Shown: one piece after another, positions 1 through 13,080 of the stretch
Layout: every line of letters starts with the position of its first letter
Position numbering within the stretch: position 1 is the stretch's first letter
Assembly (NCBI GenBank): GCA_032622095.1
Contig: CP136065.1
Span: forward strand, 217,412,151-217,476,150
Length of the DNA: 64,000 nt
DNA from: Siphonodentalium dalli
Lineage: Eukaryota > Mollusca > Scaphopoda > Gadilida > Siphonodentaliidae
Direction of reading: 5' to 3'
Position numbers and translations under genes: made by a program
Notes under the pieces: generated by a model
Database searches by the model: none
What the model saw: the letters and a program-made list of their open reading frames with translations, nothing else
What the model was told of the DNA's origin: nothing

Positions 1-950
1 TACGCCATGCGGATTGCTCGTGGTGGAATCATTTAATTTGGTCGCTCTTCTTTGAACCGCTTTCTGATTTATACTGCTTTTATAAGGTATGTGATTATTG
101 CATGTATGCTTCTTTAATGCCATAACTGTTTCATAACTACGTTGGTGAGTAAGTAGTACACGTTTGCGGTCTTATCGTGAGAGATGTGTGTTTTTAAATT
201 AAATATGAATTCACAAGAAGGGGACACGGGAATGCGGACCAGACTTGAAATGTATGCTACATATTATCCAAATCAGTATATGAGTTCACCGCTCTTGACC
301 TTCAAGTAATAATCGGCCATCCAAAATGAGTTATTGTTTCTCAAGCTATCCCATGCTGATGTTTACTGATCTTTTTCGGTACTAGTTAGTAGACTAAATA
401 TGTGATATTGATTGTAAATAGATGTCATCCTCATAAGTTGTCTGAATTATTTTATTTCAGTTTTGTTTTTAAAATATGCAACTTTGAGAAAACTCTTCAT
501 TCTTCAATATTCTAATGAACTTAGTGCTTACAAAAGAAGGATTTGGCATATTAAAACTTTCCCTGAAATTCTATACTTGTGTATATATGATGCCTTTCAT
601 ACATATTTATATTAATGAAGTACGCGATGTCATCAATGATGACATCAATAATGATGTAATGTTGTTGTTATGCGAACTTTTAGTAGTAGTCTGATTCAGA
701 TTTGGAAAGAAAATGAGCATTTAAACTTCTTCTTGATAGGTTCTTTATAATAACTGGACGATTACAATTGTATCACAGTATTGATATAGATACAGTTATG
801 ACATGAATTAATTTGTGTATTTAAGGGCAGAAATGGATTGTTTTAAAGGGAAAATTGGAATTAGTGTATAATTCCCAAAATGATCTTCGTGTTCTGCCAT
901 GGTTTACAAAATTGTTCATTTCGATGACTCCTAATTATTAATGTATCAAT
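1..950. other. AT-rich noncoding stretch
   Basis: No coding region, RNA gene or clear element is visible. A short internal repeat built on GATGACATCAAT lies near 628-660. Probably intergenic or intronic. Confidence 0.5.
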
Positions 951-1440
951 GTACTATTTTCAAATTCGCTGTGTTTGGTAGGCTGCTAATCCGATCCGAA
1001 TGCTTGCATGAACATAGCCAATGTGTATAATAATGAAAATCTTATTTACAATTTAAAAGAACTGTAAAGTTGGGCAAAAAGTGCATTTTTGTTTATTTTT
1101 TGTATCGGTGAAAATTGAAATCGTATGCTAATTTCAAATTTGCGGTGTTCAATAGGTTACTAGCACCACACACTTGTTTGCATACATTTGTCATATTGTA
1201 ATTCATACTTACTGTGATAAACACTCTTTTATATGGGGAAAAAGAGGAAAAAGGCTACGTTTTGCATTTGAAAAATAATTGCATGAATGATTTCCAATGT
1301 TTTTTTTTATCATTTTGGACATCGCACTTATTGTGAAAGAACTCTAATGTTTTGGGGGAAGTGCATTTTGTATTTGAAATCGGTTCAAATTGGAATCTGA
1401 TGCTATTTTCAAATTTGCTGTGTTCGGTAGGTTACTATTC
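951..1440. repeat. degenerate tandem repeat, about 3 units
   Basis: A segment of the form TTTCAAATTYGCKGTGTT followed by NNTAGGYTRCTA recurs at about 956, 1127 and 1402. Between copies are related AT-rich stretches with GTGCATTTT and AAATTGRAATC. Units are about 171 and 275 bp and diverged, so this is an old tandem or nested repeat with no coding content. Confidence 0.55.
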
Positions 1441-1554
1441 CCACCCTGATGTTTAATCGAATCTCCTGTTCTTATTTTCTTGCTATGGTATTGACTGATG
1501 CGGACATACAAGCCAGGCGAAGGGAAAAGGTAACAGGACCACGAAGCTTATGCA

Positions 1555-2860
1555 TTGTATAAAGAACGAAATACAGCTCAACAGAATAAAAGAAAAAGAC
1601 AAAATTGGAGCTGTCGGATTTACACCCATCAGTCCGATATGAGGAACAACGAAGGAGCCTGGCAATATGTGTTCAAATCAATTGCTAGGAAGTTGCCAAA
1701 ATCGTCAGAAAGCAATGAGAACAGATCAAACCAAAGCCCAAGTGCACTGAATGGACAAACTGCGACCCTAGTGACGAAATGTTATCAACGTGATAATATA
1801 AGTCGTCAAGCACCAAGGATAAAGGATGTCGTTAATATTCGAAAATCACGACGGAACAAAATAAGAAGTTCAAATGCGCCACCTTAGTTCGTCTTTAGTT
1901 GAAGTTTACGCAATATTTAAAGAATATCCATTAGTTGAAAATAGGGAAATAAAGTTTGCCGAATAAAACCCAAAGAATGGTTAATCGGTAGCAAACTTCC
2001 CAAGAATGGTCGTAAATTCTTTACACAATATACTTAATGCGTTCCCAATCTATGGCCATAATATGCCAGAAATGTTCATGTGCAAGGGTGCAAAGGGTGC
2101 ATGTTGTTTCAGCGAATGTAGTTTGTGTGGCAATGTGGATTTGTTGTGAACAAATGTTCCATATCAGCAAACGAGTTGGTCCCTGTAAGCTGGTGCCTTG
2201 AGAAATGAGATTAACGACATTTCAAGGATGTCGAGGAGGGTACATGTTCACAACTCGTCAAGCAAACAAGTGATTACTGCCAAATTTCAGAGCTCACTGT
2301 GACATCAAACGGGAACACGGTAAGTTTTGCAAAATGCAAAGGGAATCTGTGGGTAGTGACACATTTGATTCTTCTATGACTGTGCTCCAAATCGATTATG
2401 CTGAAACTCATTTCTGTGCTCAACTGTGTGAGATTCAAAGCCCTCATTGGCGGCATAATCAAGTTACCCTCATCACTGCAGCGTTGTTGTATAGCGGCCA
2501 ATTGCATCCGACAACAATCGCATTAGATGCTCGTATTCACCCATAGGATACCCTAGTTGCATATATTGACATGCCCATTGTGACTTTGCATGAAACTGAA
2601 ATACATTTTATCTGGTCGGATGGACCTTCCTCTCAATTCTAGAACAGGTTTGTTTGACTCTATTCACATGCTTGACAAGCATACATAAGTGCAGTGGAAT
2701 GTTTTCACCACGTCTTGTGGGAAAGCGACGGTGGGTACCATGTGCGAAAGAGGCATGTATGCACTTGTGTGAAGACACGGATGGAAGTGGTAAATGACGT
2801 TGCTTCGTTTGCTGCAGGTCGAGCTTTAAAAGTTCAGTGAATGACGATAACATCTGCAGA
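1555..2860 (+). pseudogene. decayed transposase-like gene, copy 1
   Basis: This is a plus-strand relic of the same protein family as the copy at 6254-7440. The 1555-1887 frame is basic and ends with a segment around RDNISRQAPRIKDVV, which matches RKDRVII and the preceding NNISWQASG of copy 2. The 2334-2546 frame contains VLQIDYAE followed by EIQSPHWRHNQVTL, matching VQIDFSEN and EIQSAHWRHAQATL in copy 2. From about 2608 a third block reads FIWSDGPSSQF, then a stop, then NRF, matching the SDGVSSQFKQRF block of copy 2. Stops and frame changes separate the blocks, so it cannot be expressed whole. Similar proteins recur as uncharacterised multi-copy genes in invertebrates; spaced acidic residues in the DF/DY and SDG motifs suggest a DDE/RNase H-like enzyme. 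That assignment is inference. Confidence 0.6.
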
Positions 2861-5340
2861 AATAAAGTACCGAAACGAGTTTATAGAAACAGTTTTCAAT
2901 AATGCACTGGATCAGCTGAGACAGAAGGCTGATATGAAGTTACAGCGGCCGACATCCAACTAACCAAGAACTACCCTCGTTCTTAATTGGATCACATAAA
3001 TGTTTATATCATTACTATCCATTCCAATGTCAGTTCATCGGTGTAAACATAAGATTCAATGAACAATTTGGCCAAATTAAGACAATCTATCCGAAACCAC
3101 CTCCACTTTTCGCCACATTTCGAAATTATATTGTCTGAAAATCTAGTGCAAAGATAATTGTGACATTCGAACTGGCATTTTGTTCTTTTGTACAATTACG
3201 TAATGTCACAGACATATTGTTCAATAAAAAATCGTGGAAATACTAACTATAAATAATTTAAAGGTGTTCATATTAGTTAATTTGAAATAAGGCAAATTTG
3301 AACTCCTAGATACAATATATCTTCGATAGGTTTGAGTAATATGTCACGCTAACATTAGTCAATGTCATGATCATATAATAAAAGAGAATAAATGCATTTA
3401 AATCGCATGTTATATATTTGGTAGGGCACAGTTACTCATTTGGTTTGGAAACTGTTGGAAATATTTAGTTTCGTCAGTCACTCATAATTTGGTTAACATA
3501 AAATATTTCATGTGAGTTGTAAGCTTAAATATTGCTTTAACATTATCTTGAAATATCAATCATGATCAATTAACCAAACATTCATGAGTTTCTGTCAAAT
3601 TTAATTTGGAAACAAATGTTAAAAATGTCGTAATGCAAGTCCATCCGAAAATATTTGAAGTGGCCATGAAGATCACCGACAACACATTTATCTTAGAGCA
3701 GGGTCTATCATGCGTCATTAGGTCAATCATGTCTCTGATATTAACTAACTATACTTAAAATGTAGCTTCCAATAGGCTCAGTGGTGAATCGCTTACAACA
3801 TTTACACCATGGAGTAAATATGAGAATTTAAATGTCACACATGAGGGATATGTTCATATATGTGAAATATAGCTTCCCCTAAAATCACACAGCATTTTTT
3901 GTAACTTTGTAATCATCATTTTGAACAATCGTGAAAATAATTTAAATTTTCTTGTTGGAAGAGTCTGCATTAGACTCCTGTCGGAGAACAGGATACTTGT
4001 AAGCTTTGTAACCACAGCAACCCAGTTACAAATGCGTAATTTATATTGTACCCACCACATCTGGACATATCTATATATATTCACATTTACCCAAATATAC
4101 CGATCGTAACCCGAATTGGACAAATCAAAAGGTGCAAAGAGAAATCCGTAAATTGGAGCGTTGACTTGAATTTTACAAGGGTCACTTGCTTCAACACTAA
4201 CCGATTTCTCTTGTAGCTAAATATTGCATAAATATGCTAATTGTAACCTCACCTGCCCATCGTCTGCTGTCGGGTGTGAGGACCACGCCGTGGTCGATCG
4301 GCGGGGAGTACGTTGCCTGGAGGACGCTCTCGATCTGTTAGAGTTCGTGCTCCGTGTCGTATCTCTGAGATCAACAAAGTTGTACTTTTCTCTTTGGTCG
4401 ATCTGTAGATGATCAATTACATGTCATAGCGGCTCACTTTTAGAGCTTAACATTAAACAGGATACTGTATTACAGCTCACATTGAGACACCACACACGTG
4501 TGTTAATTCCGCATTGGATTATACTACTTATTTCGCAATTATGACCTCCAATGAAACATTGCCGGTCAAATTGTGTGCTATATTTTCAGCAAGGAAAGAG
4601 TCGTGCCGAAGTAACTCACGGATATATCCAAATAAGGCGTTTTATATTTGACATCCCAACGACTTCCGCATTCCCGTAGAACATGGGCGCCGGTGTTAAC
4701 AAACGTTTCGCGAATGTATCATCTTCTGACATTGCAAAGATAAGATGGTAAAGACAGCAAAATACCAAACTTGAGGGAAATGTCAATTACCTATGATAAA
4801 GACCTATCATTTGCTTGAGGCGAGCATTGCGGGCGTATTCTCCCTTTGGAACCAATATCGCCCTCGACCAGCGCATCGGGAGGTATTGGTTGCTCGTGGA
4901 GTCTTTCCGCGTGAATGTTCCCCTCATATCAAGCCCAGTCATTATTTGTATAATATCGCTTTTAGTTTTTCACGATACATTGGACAACGGACGCTTTTCA
5001 TTGTTACATGACGATATTGTGGGAAAGGGGTATGTGACTGTTCTTTCTGGTGCGATATCGCTGCACTAATTGCTTTTGTTTCTTTCTAATACATATAGTC
5101 CAGTGCATTTATGGTTTAACCACAAACTAATTGCAACACAAAGTTTCTCAGTGGGAATAAGTACTTTAACCCATCACAAACAATATACTAAAAATAAAAA
5201 AGAATCAAGAAATGCGAAATTGATGAATTTTTAAAAATAACTTTGTCAAAATTTGGTAAAATACTCAATTTATGGCTTTTCAAGGACGTTTATAAAAAAT
5301 CAATTTCACAAGGCCTTCCCTTTGTATATCCAATTTGAAT
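2861..5340. other. noncoding stretch, nothing recognised
   Basis: About 2.5 kb of AT-rich DNA with only short ORFs that lack codon bias, homology or splice context. A slightly GC-richer patch near 4255-4350 (ORF 4224-4412) shows no recognisable protein. Confidence 0.45.
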
Positions 5341-6222
5341 AGTGCATACCACTGATTACAGAACAGAAAACATTCCCTAGATACATTGTGTATTTTTCGA
5401 GTTATGTGCCTCCAAATTTTTTATGCAATTTTATTTTAAAAACTAAAGAAAAATGAAGGGAATTCTTGTTGTTTTTGTCATTTCCTCTCTTGGTTGTGCA
5501 CAAAATATGATTTCTTTATGCAACTATGATTGAGATGACAAAAATATTATTAAACAAAATGTGTGTTGTATGGACCGCCAAATTTGCCTGTGGTCAAGAA
5601 CCAGTAGGATGAAATAGCATATTTGATGTCGTACAACTCAATAAATATATACCCATATTCCCTGTCTTTATCATAATCACTTAAGTATACGTGGTTAAAC
5701 ACATTGTAAAGGAATATCCCAAATCATGGTGTAGAAAATCAAATTATGATCCTATGAATCTTTATAATTGACTCTTTTCTAAAATGCCCCATTTGAAACT
5801 AGTATACTTAAGAGGTTAAGAGAAATACAGGGCATATATATATCAATTTATTAAGTTGTATGACCTCAAATATGGCATTTATCACACCAGTTCTGTGTCA
5901 CAAGGCAAATTTGCCTAAGTCCATACAATGGAACACACATTTTGTTTAAAAATAATTTTGCCTTCTCGATCATAGATGCAAAAAGTAACCATTTGTTTAG
6001 CACAATATAGTGAGGCAACTAATACAACAGTAAGATATCCATTCATTTTTCTCTATTTTTTTAAATACCAGACCATAAATTATGGATTTTAGTTAATTCT
6101 TAAGAAATTGAGGCTCCGAAATTAGACAAACTCCCAATTATGGAGGCACATAACTCAAAAAATACTCAACGTATCTGGAAAATGTTTTTCTTGTAGTTAT
6201 TAGATACGGTACTAAATACTAG
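5341..6222. repeat. long imperfect inverted repeat (foldback), about 0.88 kb
   Basis: The left half reads AGATACATTGTGTATTTTTC, then GAGTTATGTGCCTCC, and later TGGACCGCCAAATTTGCC. The right half carries the reverse complements in mirrored order: GGCAAATTTGCCTAAGTCCA near 5904, then GGAGGCACATAACTC near 6141 and ACGTATCTGG near 6173. The axis is near 5750, with matching AAGTATAC / GTATACTT blocks around it. Arms of about 400 bp make it a foldback or long-TIR element. It ends about 30 bp before the coding relic at 6254. Confidence 0.7.
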
Positions 6223-6253
6223 GGATGCTTGTTCGGTATAATGATCATGATTA

Positions 6254-7440
6254 TTGAGAAAAGAGGACAGTGATCAGAGGAAAGGTGGTAAAGGAATTGA
6301 TGAAAATTTAGTCGAGGAAGTAATCAACTTTTACAACAACATTTCATGGCAAGCATCAGGAAGAAAAGATCGAGTGATCATCAGAAGTACAGATGAAAAT
6401 GGGGGAAAAAAACAAAGAAGTATGTCCAGTCGAGATATATGATGTCGCTTGCTGAATCACACAGCTTATTCTGCACTGATAGCAACAACAAAATCGGTCG
6501 AAGTAAGTTTTGCAGTTTGAGACCGAAGTGTGTGAACTCGATGAACAGTTGCCTCACACTGTCTCCCTCTGTATATATCATGAGAATGTCCGCCTTCTCC
6601 TATCAGCACTAACGAAATTCACCCCTATTGATGACAATATAACATCATTCACCAACTCAATTGTGGGTGACCCAACATCAAGAAAGTCACGACTCTTCAA
6701 TGTGATGAATGCAAAGAGAATTTACTGGATTTTAAACCAATTAACACAGAGGAGATATCATACTCTCAGTGGAAGCAAAATGAAACGGAGAAAGTTGAAC
6801 TGAAAGGTAGTGTGCAGGAGGTGTTTAGTGAATTGAATATGCAGCTGAAATCATTCCTGTTTCATGTCTATGTTCAGCTCCAACAAAGTTCCTACTTGGA
6901 CAATTTGAAAGTGGAAATGGGTGGTGAAACCATTCTCGTGCAAATTGACTTCTCAGAAAACGCTACTATCAAAAACCAGTGCGAGATACAATCTGCACAC
7001 TGGCGTCATGCACAAGCAACACTCGTCACGTGTTATGCCTGGATTTCAAATAAACTAACTGAGGAAGGTATCGTTCTTGTATCGGATTATCTACAACATG
7101 AAAAATTGGCCGTATACGAGTTTACGACTCACATACTCACCAAAAGTATGGTTATACCCTTCTGTAAAAGAAGTAAATTTTTGTTCCGATGGAGTTAGTT
7201 CACAGTTTAAACAGAGGTTTCTGTTTGCTAACATTTCATTGTGGGAGCTGGTGGGAGGAGAAGTTTAAAGTTGAAATTAAGTGCAATTTCACGGCTACAT
7301 CGCACAGCAAGGGTGTCGTTGGTGGTTTAGTGGGAACCGTAAAGAGATATGTATGGAGATATATTCGAAGTGGGCGAGGACAGAATGCAATCATCCTCCT
7401 TGAAAATACAGAAAACAAATATCCATTACATGTACTTTAA
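6254..7440 (+). pseudogene. decayed transposase-like gene, copy 2 (more complete)
   Basis: Blocks of one protein are spread over several plus frames in the right order. 6254-6442 gives VEEVINFYNNISWQASGRKD. The next frame (about 6420-6530) gives MMSLAESHSLF and IGRSKFCSLRPK. Then HENVRLLLSAL appears, and a CDEC-type cysteine pair near 6695. The 6812-7198 frame carries FLFHVYVQLQQ, VQIDFSEN and EIQSAHWRHAQATL. A frame change gives FCSDGVSSQFKQRFLF (about 7179), and the last frame gives TATSHSKGVVGGLVGTVKR. At least three frameshifts disable it. Candidate catalytic acids are the D of IDFSEN and the D of CSDG; the GVVGGLVG block lacks an acidic residue. Its enzymatic class (DDE/RNase H-fold) is inferred from motif spacing. 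It lies between a long inverted repeat and an iterated-motif array. Confidence 0.7.
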
Positions 7441-7965
7441 ATATTTATACAATGATTAATGTTGATTTATGGATAAAATTTAACCGCAAATTCACTAAAA
7501 ATGTGCAAAGCAGCTTTCAGACATTGGTGACCATTGGACAAAATGTTGTAACCAACTATATTCAGTTTATAGCCTTTACTGTTTATAGCTTCTTTGATCA
7601 ACCTTTACTGATTATAAGTAAATAGACTGACATTAAATCTGCAGTGCATTTTGCTTCTGTACGGGCTCGCCAAAATAGATATAAATAATAAAATGCCCAT
7701 TTTTATAGTAAGAGGTCACACAAACCATAAACATGGAAGATGTATTGCTCTTGTTGATGGCAAGAAGATATACAGCTCCAAGCAAGTAGGGTTCAATTAA
7801 TGAACTGGAATTTGAAGCAAGTGTGATGAAAACACATGCAATTCGTACTATATTCAGCTTTTTAATATTTCTGCATTACATACATTGTATAACAGATAGT
7901 TCTGAGAAAAGTCAAAAGATTACTGTTCTTATAGTACTTACAAGAAACTCGATGTAATAGTATAC

Positions 7966-8031
7966 TATACTTTATTACACATCTAGTATGTGTACAGACA
8001 ATCTATGTGTATAGATGTGTAATAAAGTATA
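7966..8031. repeat. short hairpin, arms about 19 bp
   Basis: TACTTTATTACACATCT at 7968-7984 is mirrored by AGATGTGTAATAAAGTA at 8013-8029 around a 28-bp loop. Probably a miniature foldback element. Confidence 0.75.
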
Positions 8032-8113
8032 TTATTATATGACCTTAGTGATTTCCCTTAAAATACCAGTATTGTTTCATTTGTTTGCGGTGAAAATCTA
8101 GAAAATCTAAAAA

Positions 8114-8184
8114 CCCGGAAAACGCGCACGAGTGGAAATTCCCGGAAAACACACACAAGTGGAAACTCCCGGAAAATGCACGTG
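8114..8184 (+). repeat. 27-bp tandem repeat, 2.6 units
   Basis: Units start at 8114, 8141 and 8168 with CCCGGAAAA, followed by CNCNCACNAGTGGAAA. They are GC-richer than the surroundings. No function is apparent. Confidence 0.8.
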
Positions 8185-8864
8185 TCTATGGATCATACTA
8201 TCGGAACTATTGTTCCCTCATTGTTGGCGTAGTCACATACTAAACAAGGTATTGGAGTCGATCGTTGGATCCGTGATCTGACCTCGTTTACAGACAATAT
8301 ATGTGTATTCAATGGAATCCCGGTCATTATATGGGCATTTTTTTTTAAATGTGGCCATTTGGGTATTCAAGAAACAAAAAATATTTCTACGGGAGAACAT
8401 ATTTTAACCGCTTTTCGTGGTTGAGGGTATCTAGTAGATCAGAGGATAGTAAAGTGCAACCTTAATCACCCTTAGATCCTGTCCGGATCAGGTTCAATGA
8501 CGATGTCCACACACACCTAGTGTCCCTACAGTTGCCATTAATTTGTTCAATGTAAGTATGTTTTTGAGTTATATAGAGGTTTTTGAGTGATATAGAGGTG
8601 GAAAATACCAAATGCCCAACATGTGCATGGTGTGGTAATCAGAACTTGCAAAATATGATGAGTATAACGAGTTATGATAATGTATATGTGATATGCATAA
8701 ATTTCCGATATCAATGTATCGAGTTTTCTCGACCTGGAATGATGTGCATTTCTGTTTTGATTATGGTCATATCATTTTCCGAAGGTTAAGGTAAATACTC
8801 CACAATTATATCGGGATGAGGGAATCCAATTCAAATTAATCTCGATACGACAGAAAAACTCGAC

Positions 8865-10583
8865 GGTAACAGATGGGACAAGCCAGTAACAGAAGAGATA
8901 CTTGACGTAACAGAAGGGACAGTTTTATTATGAACATACTTGTGGAAACATTATTTCCAACAATAAAGCAAAATGTCACTTTCCATAAGTGAACGATATC
9001 CAACTGGAGCAAATGCGTACCAGAACTTGAAACAAAATGTATTAAACGATAGTCTGACGCATATTAGGCTATCATTTGGTAACAGGAAGGACTGATAGTA
9101 ACAGGAAGGACACATACATACCAAATGTGACCAACAACACAATATAGTATGCTACCCGGCATAGAATATCTAAAAGCTAACGTTCTGATAGTAAAATATA
9201 GGTGCAATTGATGAAATTTATGACATACACGCCGTAATGGTCTTCGGTAACATTAAGGACATTAGCGTAACTATAGCATATTGGCAATTCATATTTGTTG
9301 TCAGACTATAACGGTGGATTTATTTTTCGTATGATGTATTATTGCAGAACTGTGTGACAATTTTAACTATAAACAGAGATCACACACTGGTAATGGCATA
9401 TTGATACGGTACAGAGTGACAATAAGCTAGCCACAAATGAACATTGTGTTTCAATATAGTATTGAACATGATAATAAAATAATACATTTCGCACAATGTT
9501 CATTGACACCCTGCGCAAATTTTTATAAAATTAGCCTCACCCGACGCATACATGTGTACATCTGTCGTATCGTGAAAAAATACGTTTTGTTTGAAATTCC
9601 ACTGTAATCAGGGGGAGTGGTCAGGAACAGATTTCCGGACACTAGGCGCTTTTTTTTTTAATTTTTCTGCACTCTTGGTACTCACCACCCCCTAATTCTG
9701 GGATAGGGATCCACCCCGTCCAAACTGCTTCAAATGACTATTTTACTCAGTTTTCATGATCTGATCTGATCAAAGTTCCATATCATGATTATAAAAGCAT
9801 TCCTTCTTTTTATTTACCAACAAGATTGTAAAGTTTCAAAACAAGTAAATGTGGGCTGTATGTTATGCTGATGGATTGACATTTAAAATCCAAGATGGCC
9901 ATGTTTGTTTGAAACAAATTTTGGGGAAAACATGGAGGCTCCCATCTAGAGGTCACTTCGAAGATCCACATGCAGTTTGGTGACGATTGGATGAGAAATG
10001 TGACCTGCAAGGTGCGCTAAAGGATTTGATCTTACAAAGAGTAAAATCCAAGATGGCTGCCAGCGGCCATATTTTTCATAAACAAATCATTCAAATTTGG
10101 CAACTCCCATCTAGAGGTGACCCTAGATCTACATACCGAATATCGTTGAAATCGGTCAGTTTATTTTAACACCTTTGTTTTATTTTATTATGGTTTCTAG
10201 AATATTCTATTATTATTTGAAGAGTTCAGTGAAGAGTTTACATTTTTTCTAAGAATCTATTTTTGTGTTGTTTTCATTCATATCAGGTTGAGTAAATCAT
10301 TTTTGATCTGTTTAAATCTGAGCCTTTCCGTGTCCATGTGCATTGATAGATCCTTGATGAAAACATTTAGCAAGCTGACCTTTTTATTGTCATCCCTCAT
10401 TATTAACTGATGGTGAACTCAAACCCCCTACCAAGAGTTAAGTACTTACCTATTACATACATGTAATAGAAGCATTCTTAAAACCTTTTGTCCCATCATT
10501 TTGAAGAAAAATGACTAGGAACAAAATACAGGGCCAGAAAAAAATGTGTCAGTCGGGCAGCTTTCTTCGTAACAGTAGGGACC
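8865..10583 (+). repeat. iterated motif array A (GTAACAGAAGGGAC type)
   Basis: Seven direct copies of a 15-bp motif close to GTAACAGRAGGGACA start at about 8866, 8886, 8907, 9079, 9098, 9247 and 10569. The last is an outlier 1.3 kb away. Starts in the first group are about 21 bp apart, the next pair lies 172 bp on and is 19 bp apart, and the following site is 149 bp further. All share one orientation. The reverse complement begins TGTCCCTTCTGTTAC and shares TGTCCC with array C. Possible binding sites for a transposase or other protein; no coding sequence overlaps. Confidence 0.65.
9885..10165 (+). repeat. 158-bp direct duplication
   Basis: AAAATCCAAGATGGC begins at 9885 and 10043, and CTCCCATCTAGAGGT recurs in both units (about 9940 and 10100). 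The units are diverged. ORFs across this block are by-products of the repeat. Confidence 0.7.
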
Positions 10584-10599
10584 ACCAATCGTGGGACAG

Positions 10600-11383
10600 T
10601 TTTGCGACCTAAATTATGTCACTTGACTTGGCAAAAAGTTTGCACATTTTGTGATTTTATGATCAGGCGTGTTACAACTGATGCAAATTGTCTAATAAAG
10701 TGGTATTTAATAGTCATATTTTATACAAAAATGTCTGTTTTTGGAGAGATTTCGGAAAATGGGACAGGCATAATTGGCCATTTTTGCCATATTCCGAGCC
10801 TCTTGATTGTAGAGATATCAAGGAGCGGATGATATACGGTCTGCAACAAGTCGACCCCATCCCATTTTATATCTCAAAATAAAAAAATGTGATCATTAAT
10901 ACACTTTTCTAAAAAAAAAAATGGTGATGGACAGAAATAGGCCACTTTTTTTGAAAAATGCCCATATATAAAATGATTTTGTATTTCACTAGTGAAAATG
11001 AAATACAAGCCTGAACTATTTTTCGTTTCCAAATATACTCTTATTCATTGAAACTGAATCCTCTTTGGGATGTCGCAGTCATATTTCTACGCCAATCCAA
11101 CTCGTTATGTAAAACACTCCTCGATCCCAACAGGCATTACATTATGTGTATTTATTATATGACTATGGATTTTCTGCTTCAAATACCATAATAGTATCGT
11201 GATTGTTTCCAGACCGCTGGAAAAGTCAGTGTATAATCCTAACTAGGTCATTGTATTTAACCCTATCTAGATCACGTGCGCCGCACGATTAGGTTTATTT
11301 CCGGCCGATATTAGCGCGAGTTTGGTTATTTTTTTAATTTGCTGAGTTTATTTTAATTGATTATGTGTCATATAATAAACCTT
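10600..11383. other. noncoding stretch, nothing recognised
   Basis: AT-rich sequence with poly-A runs near 10887 and 10910. Small ORFs (10602-10882) show no protein signature. Confidence 0.45.
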
Positions 11384-11543
11384 TTACTACTGCAGTGATT
11401 ATATCTGGTCATCGCATCACGTCTCGTTGACCGGGTGAGATCATATGATCAAACTCGCCGTAGCTCGTTTGATCCTGTGATATCACCTTGTCAGCTCGAC
11501 GTAATACTATGCCCAAATCTATATATTCACTGCAGTGGTAATA
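11384..11543. repeat. MITE-like inverted repeat, about 160 bp
   Basis: CTACTGCAGTGATTATAT near 11387 is mirrored by ATATATTCACTGCAGTGG near 11520. An inner imperfect hairpin (GTGAGATCATATGATCAAAC against GTTTGATCCTGTGATATCAC) lies between. No coding content. Probably a small nonautonomous DNA element. Confidence 0.65.
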
Positions 11544-11547
11544 TGTA

Positions 11548-12285
11548 TATACTATACCCGACGCCGTGATATATTTCGCAATCTGGTATAAACTCAAAAA
11601 ACATTGGACATCCTATATTATTTATACCATTATTTTGAAGGTAAAAAACCGTTGGACCATTTTTTTTTTTAATATACACATTTCTCAAAAAAAAAATCAC
11701 AGGTACATGTATAGCCAGCCATTCAACCTGTTAATTAATAATATATTATCGCCATTAGAAATTTCAGAAATAATGTGATTTCTCGAAGGCGACAGAAAAT
11801 ATGTGGTCTTCATTTAATTTATGACATAAATATCAAGAAAATCAGTAACGGCACAGTAGTCCAAAAGTTATAAGCCATAACTATATACAATATAGACCCC
11901 ATGCAAATAATGGCTCAATGGGTATTTTGCAATATATTTTGTTCAGCTTCAACCAATTTTAATGTCGCTGGTATGAAAATGAAGTCTGACTGATCCTTGT
12001 TAGTGAATTTATGTCCATATTGTTTGCAGTAAAAACGAAGGATAAATTTTCGAGGCATAAAAAACACTGGTCCAGCTGATGGTTTTATATGTAATTTTAG
12101 TATCTATATACCAATGTTAAGCAAAGTGACCCCCTGTGGCCTATAACTGTTTATATGCTACTAATTTAATTGGTTAATTATCTTGCCAAAACATTAAAGT
12201 TTAAAGAAATTTAATAATAAAAGTTATACATGTCATTCCATTGTCTTACTGATATGATATTGTCAGCCAATTTTTGCCTGAACCT
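11548..12285. other. noncoding stretch, nothing recognised
   Basis: AT-rich with homopolymer runs. No ORF with a recognisable protein. Confidence 0.45.
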
Positions 12286-12289
12286 GGAG

Positions 12290-12835
12290 TGTACGTCCGA
12301 CACCAAAATAAATTAAATAATGTACGTCCAACACCGAGAACAATCTTGGATTGTGAAAGTTTTACTACAATGCTATACTTCTTATTTGGCAGGAAATCAA
12401 GATAAATATATTGTAGCCAAGATATTGAAAGTAAGTACATGTTTTATGGCATAACTTCACAGAGTTTGCCATGTGAGTAGCATAAGGGTGCAAAAATTCG
12501 ATTCTCTGAGTACGTCAGAAACCGGTATTCTATTACCCATAACACGTTTTTTGTCAAGTAATGACCATTGTATTCATAATAGAAACGAAAAGGACATTTT
12601 AAAGGTCCCTTTAATATGTAAGTACTATCCTGGTTTGCGTTCATAGAAAAAATACAGTTAAATACGTCGTGCGAATTGTACGTCCGAACCGTGGAATTGC
12701 CCATTAATGTAAATTCAATATGGGAATATTCATTTAAATTTCCCTGTCAATACTGACAATTCAAGTTATCACCATTTTTTAAAACTTAAAATGCAGTGAT
12801 GTATGCCCGGCACCAAAATAAGTACGCCCGACGTC
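12290..12835 (+). repeat. iterated motif array B (TGTACGTCCGACACC type)
   Basis: Six direct copies start at 12290, 12321, 12509, 12677, 12800 and 12821. Examples are TGTACGTCCGACACC, TGTACGTCCAACACC, TGTACGTCCGAACC and TGTATGCCCGGCACC. Successive spacings are 31, 188, 168, 123 and 21 bp. Copies 12290 and 12800 continue as AAAATAA, as does one site of array C. No coding region overlaps. Iterated protein-binding sites at the edge of a mobile element are plausible. Confidence 0.7.
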
Positions 12836-13020
12836 GGTAAATTATCTTGTGCAGATAAATCAAGACAATAACTTTAATTTGCATAAGATATTGTCAAATT
12901 ATATTTTTAATCTAATGTTAGTTAATTTCCATGCAGGCTCTTTTCAGAGAATTATCAGCCGATGGCAGTATGGCAAAAAGATAATACAAGTGCAGAAGGA
13001 TTCATATTCGTTGGTGTGGA

Positions 13021-13061
13021 ATGTTCAGATAATACGCTAAACGAACTTATTATCTGAACAT
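13021..13061. repeat. short hairpin, 14-bp arms
   Basis: ATGTTCAGATAATA (13021-13034) is mirrored by TATTATCTGAACAT (13048-13061). It lies just outside the left arm of the 13081-13967 element. Confidence 0.75.
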
Positions 13062-13080
13062 TTCGTGATGGAACTACTCC

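Larger units (their letters stand above)
7441..8864. other. noncoding stretch with a hairpin and a short tandem repeat
   Basis: No coding region is recognised. The two structured parts (hairpin 7966-8031 and the 27-bp repeat at 8114-8184) are listed separately. Confidence 0.45.

Noticed and set aside
4224-4412. Slightly GC-rich 62-codon ORF
   Set aside because: No homology, codon bias or splice sites that would support an exon.
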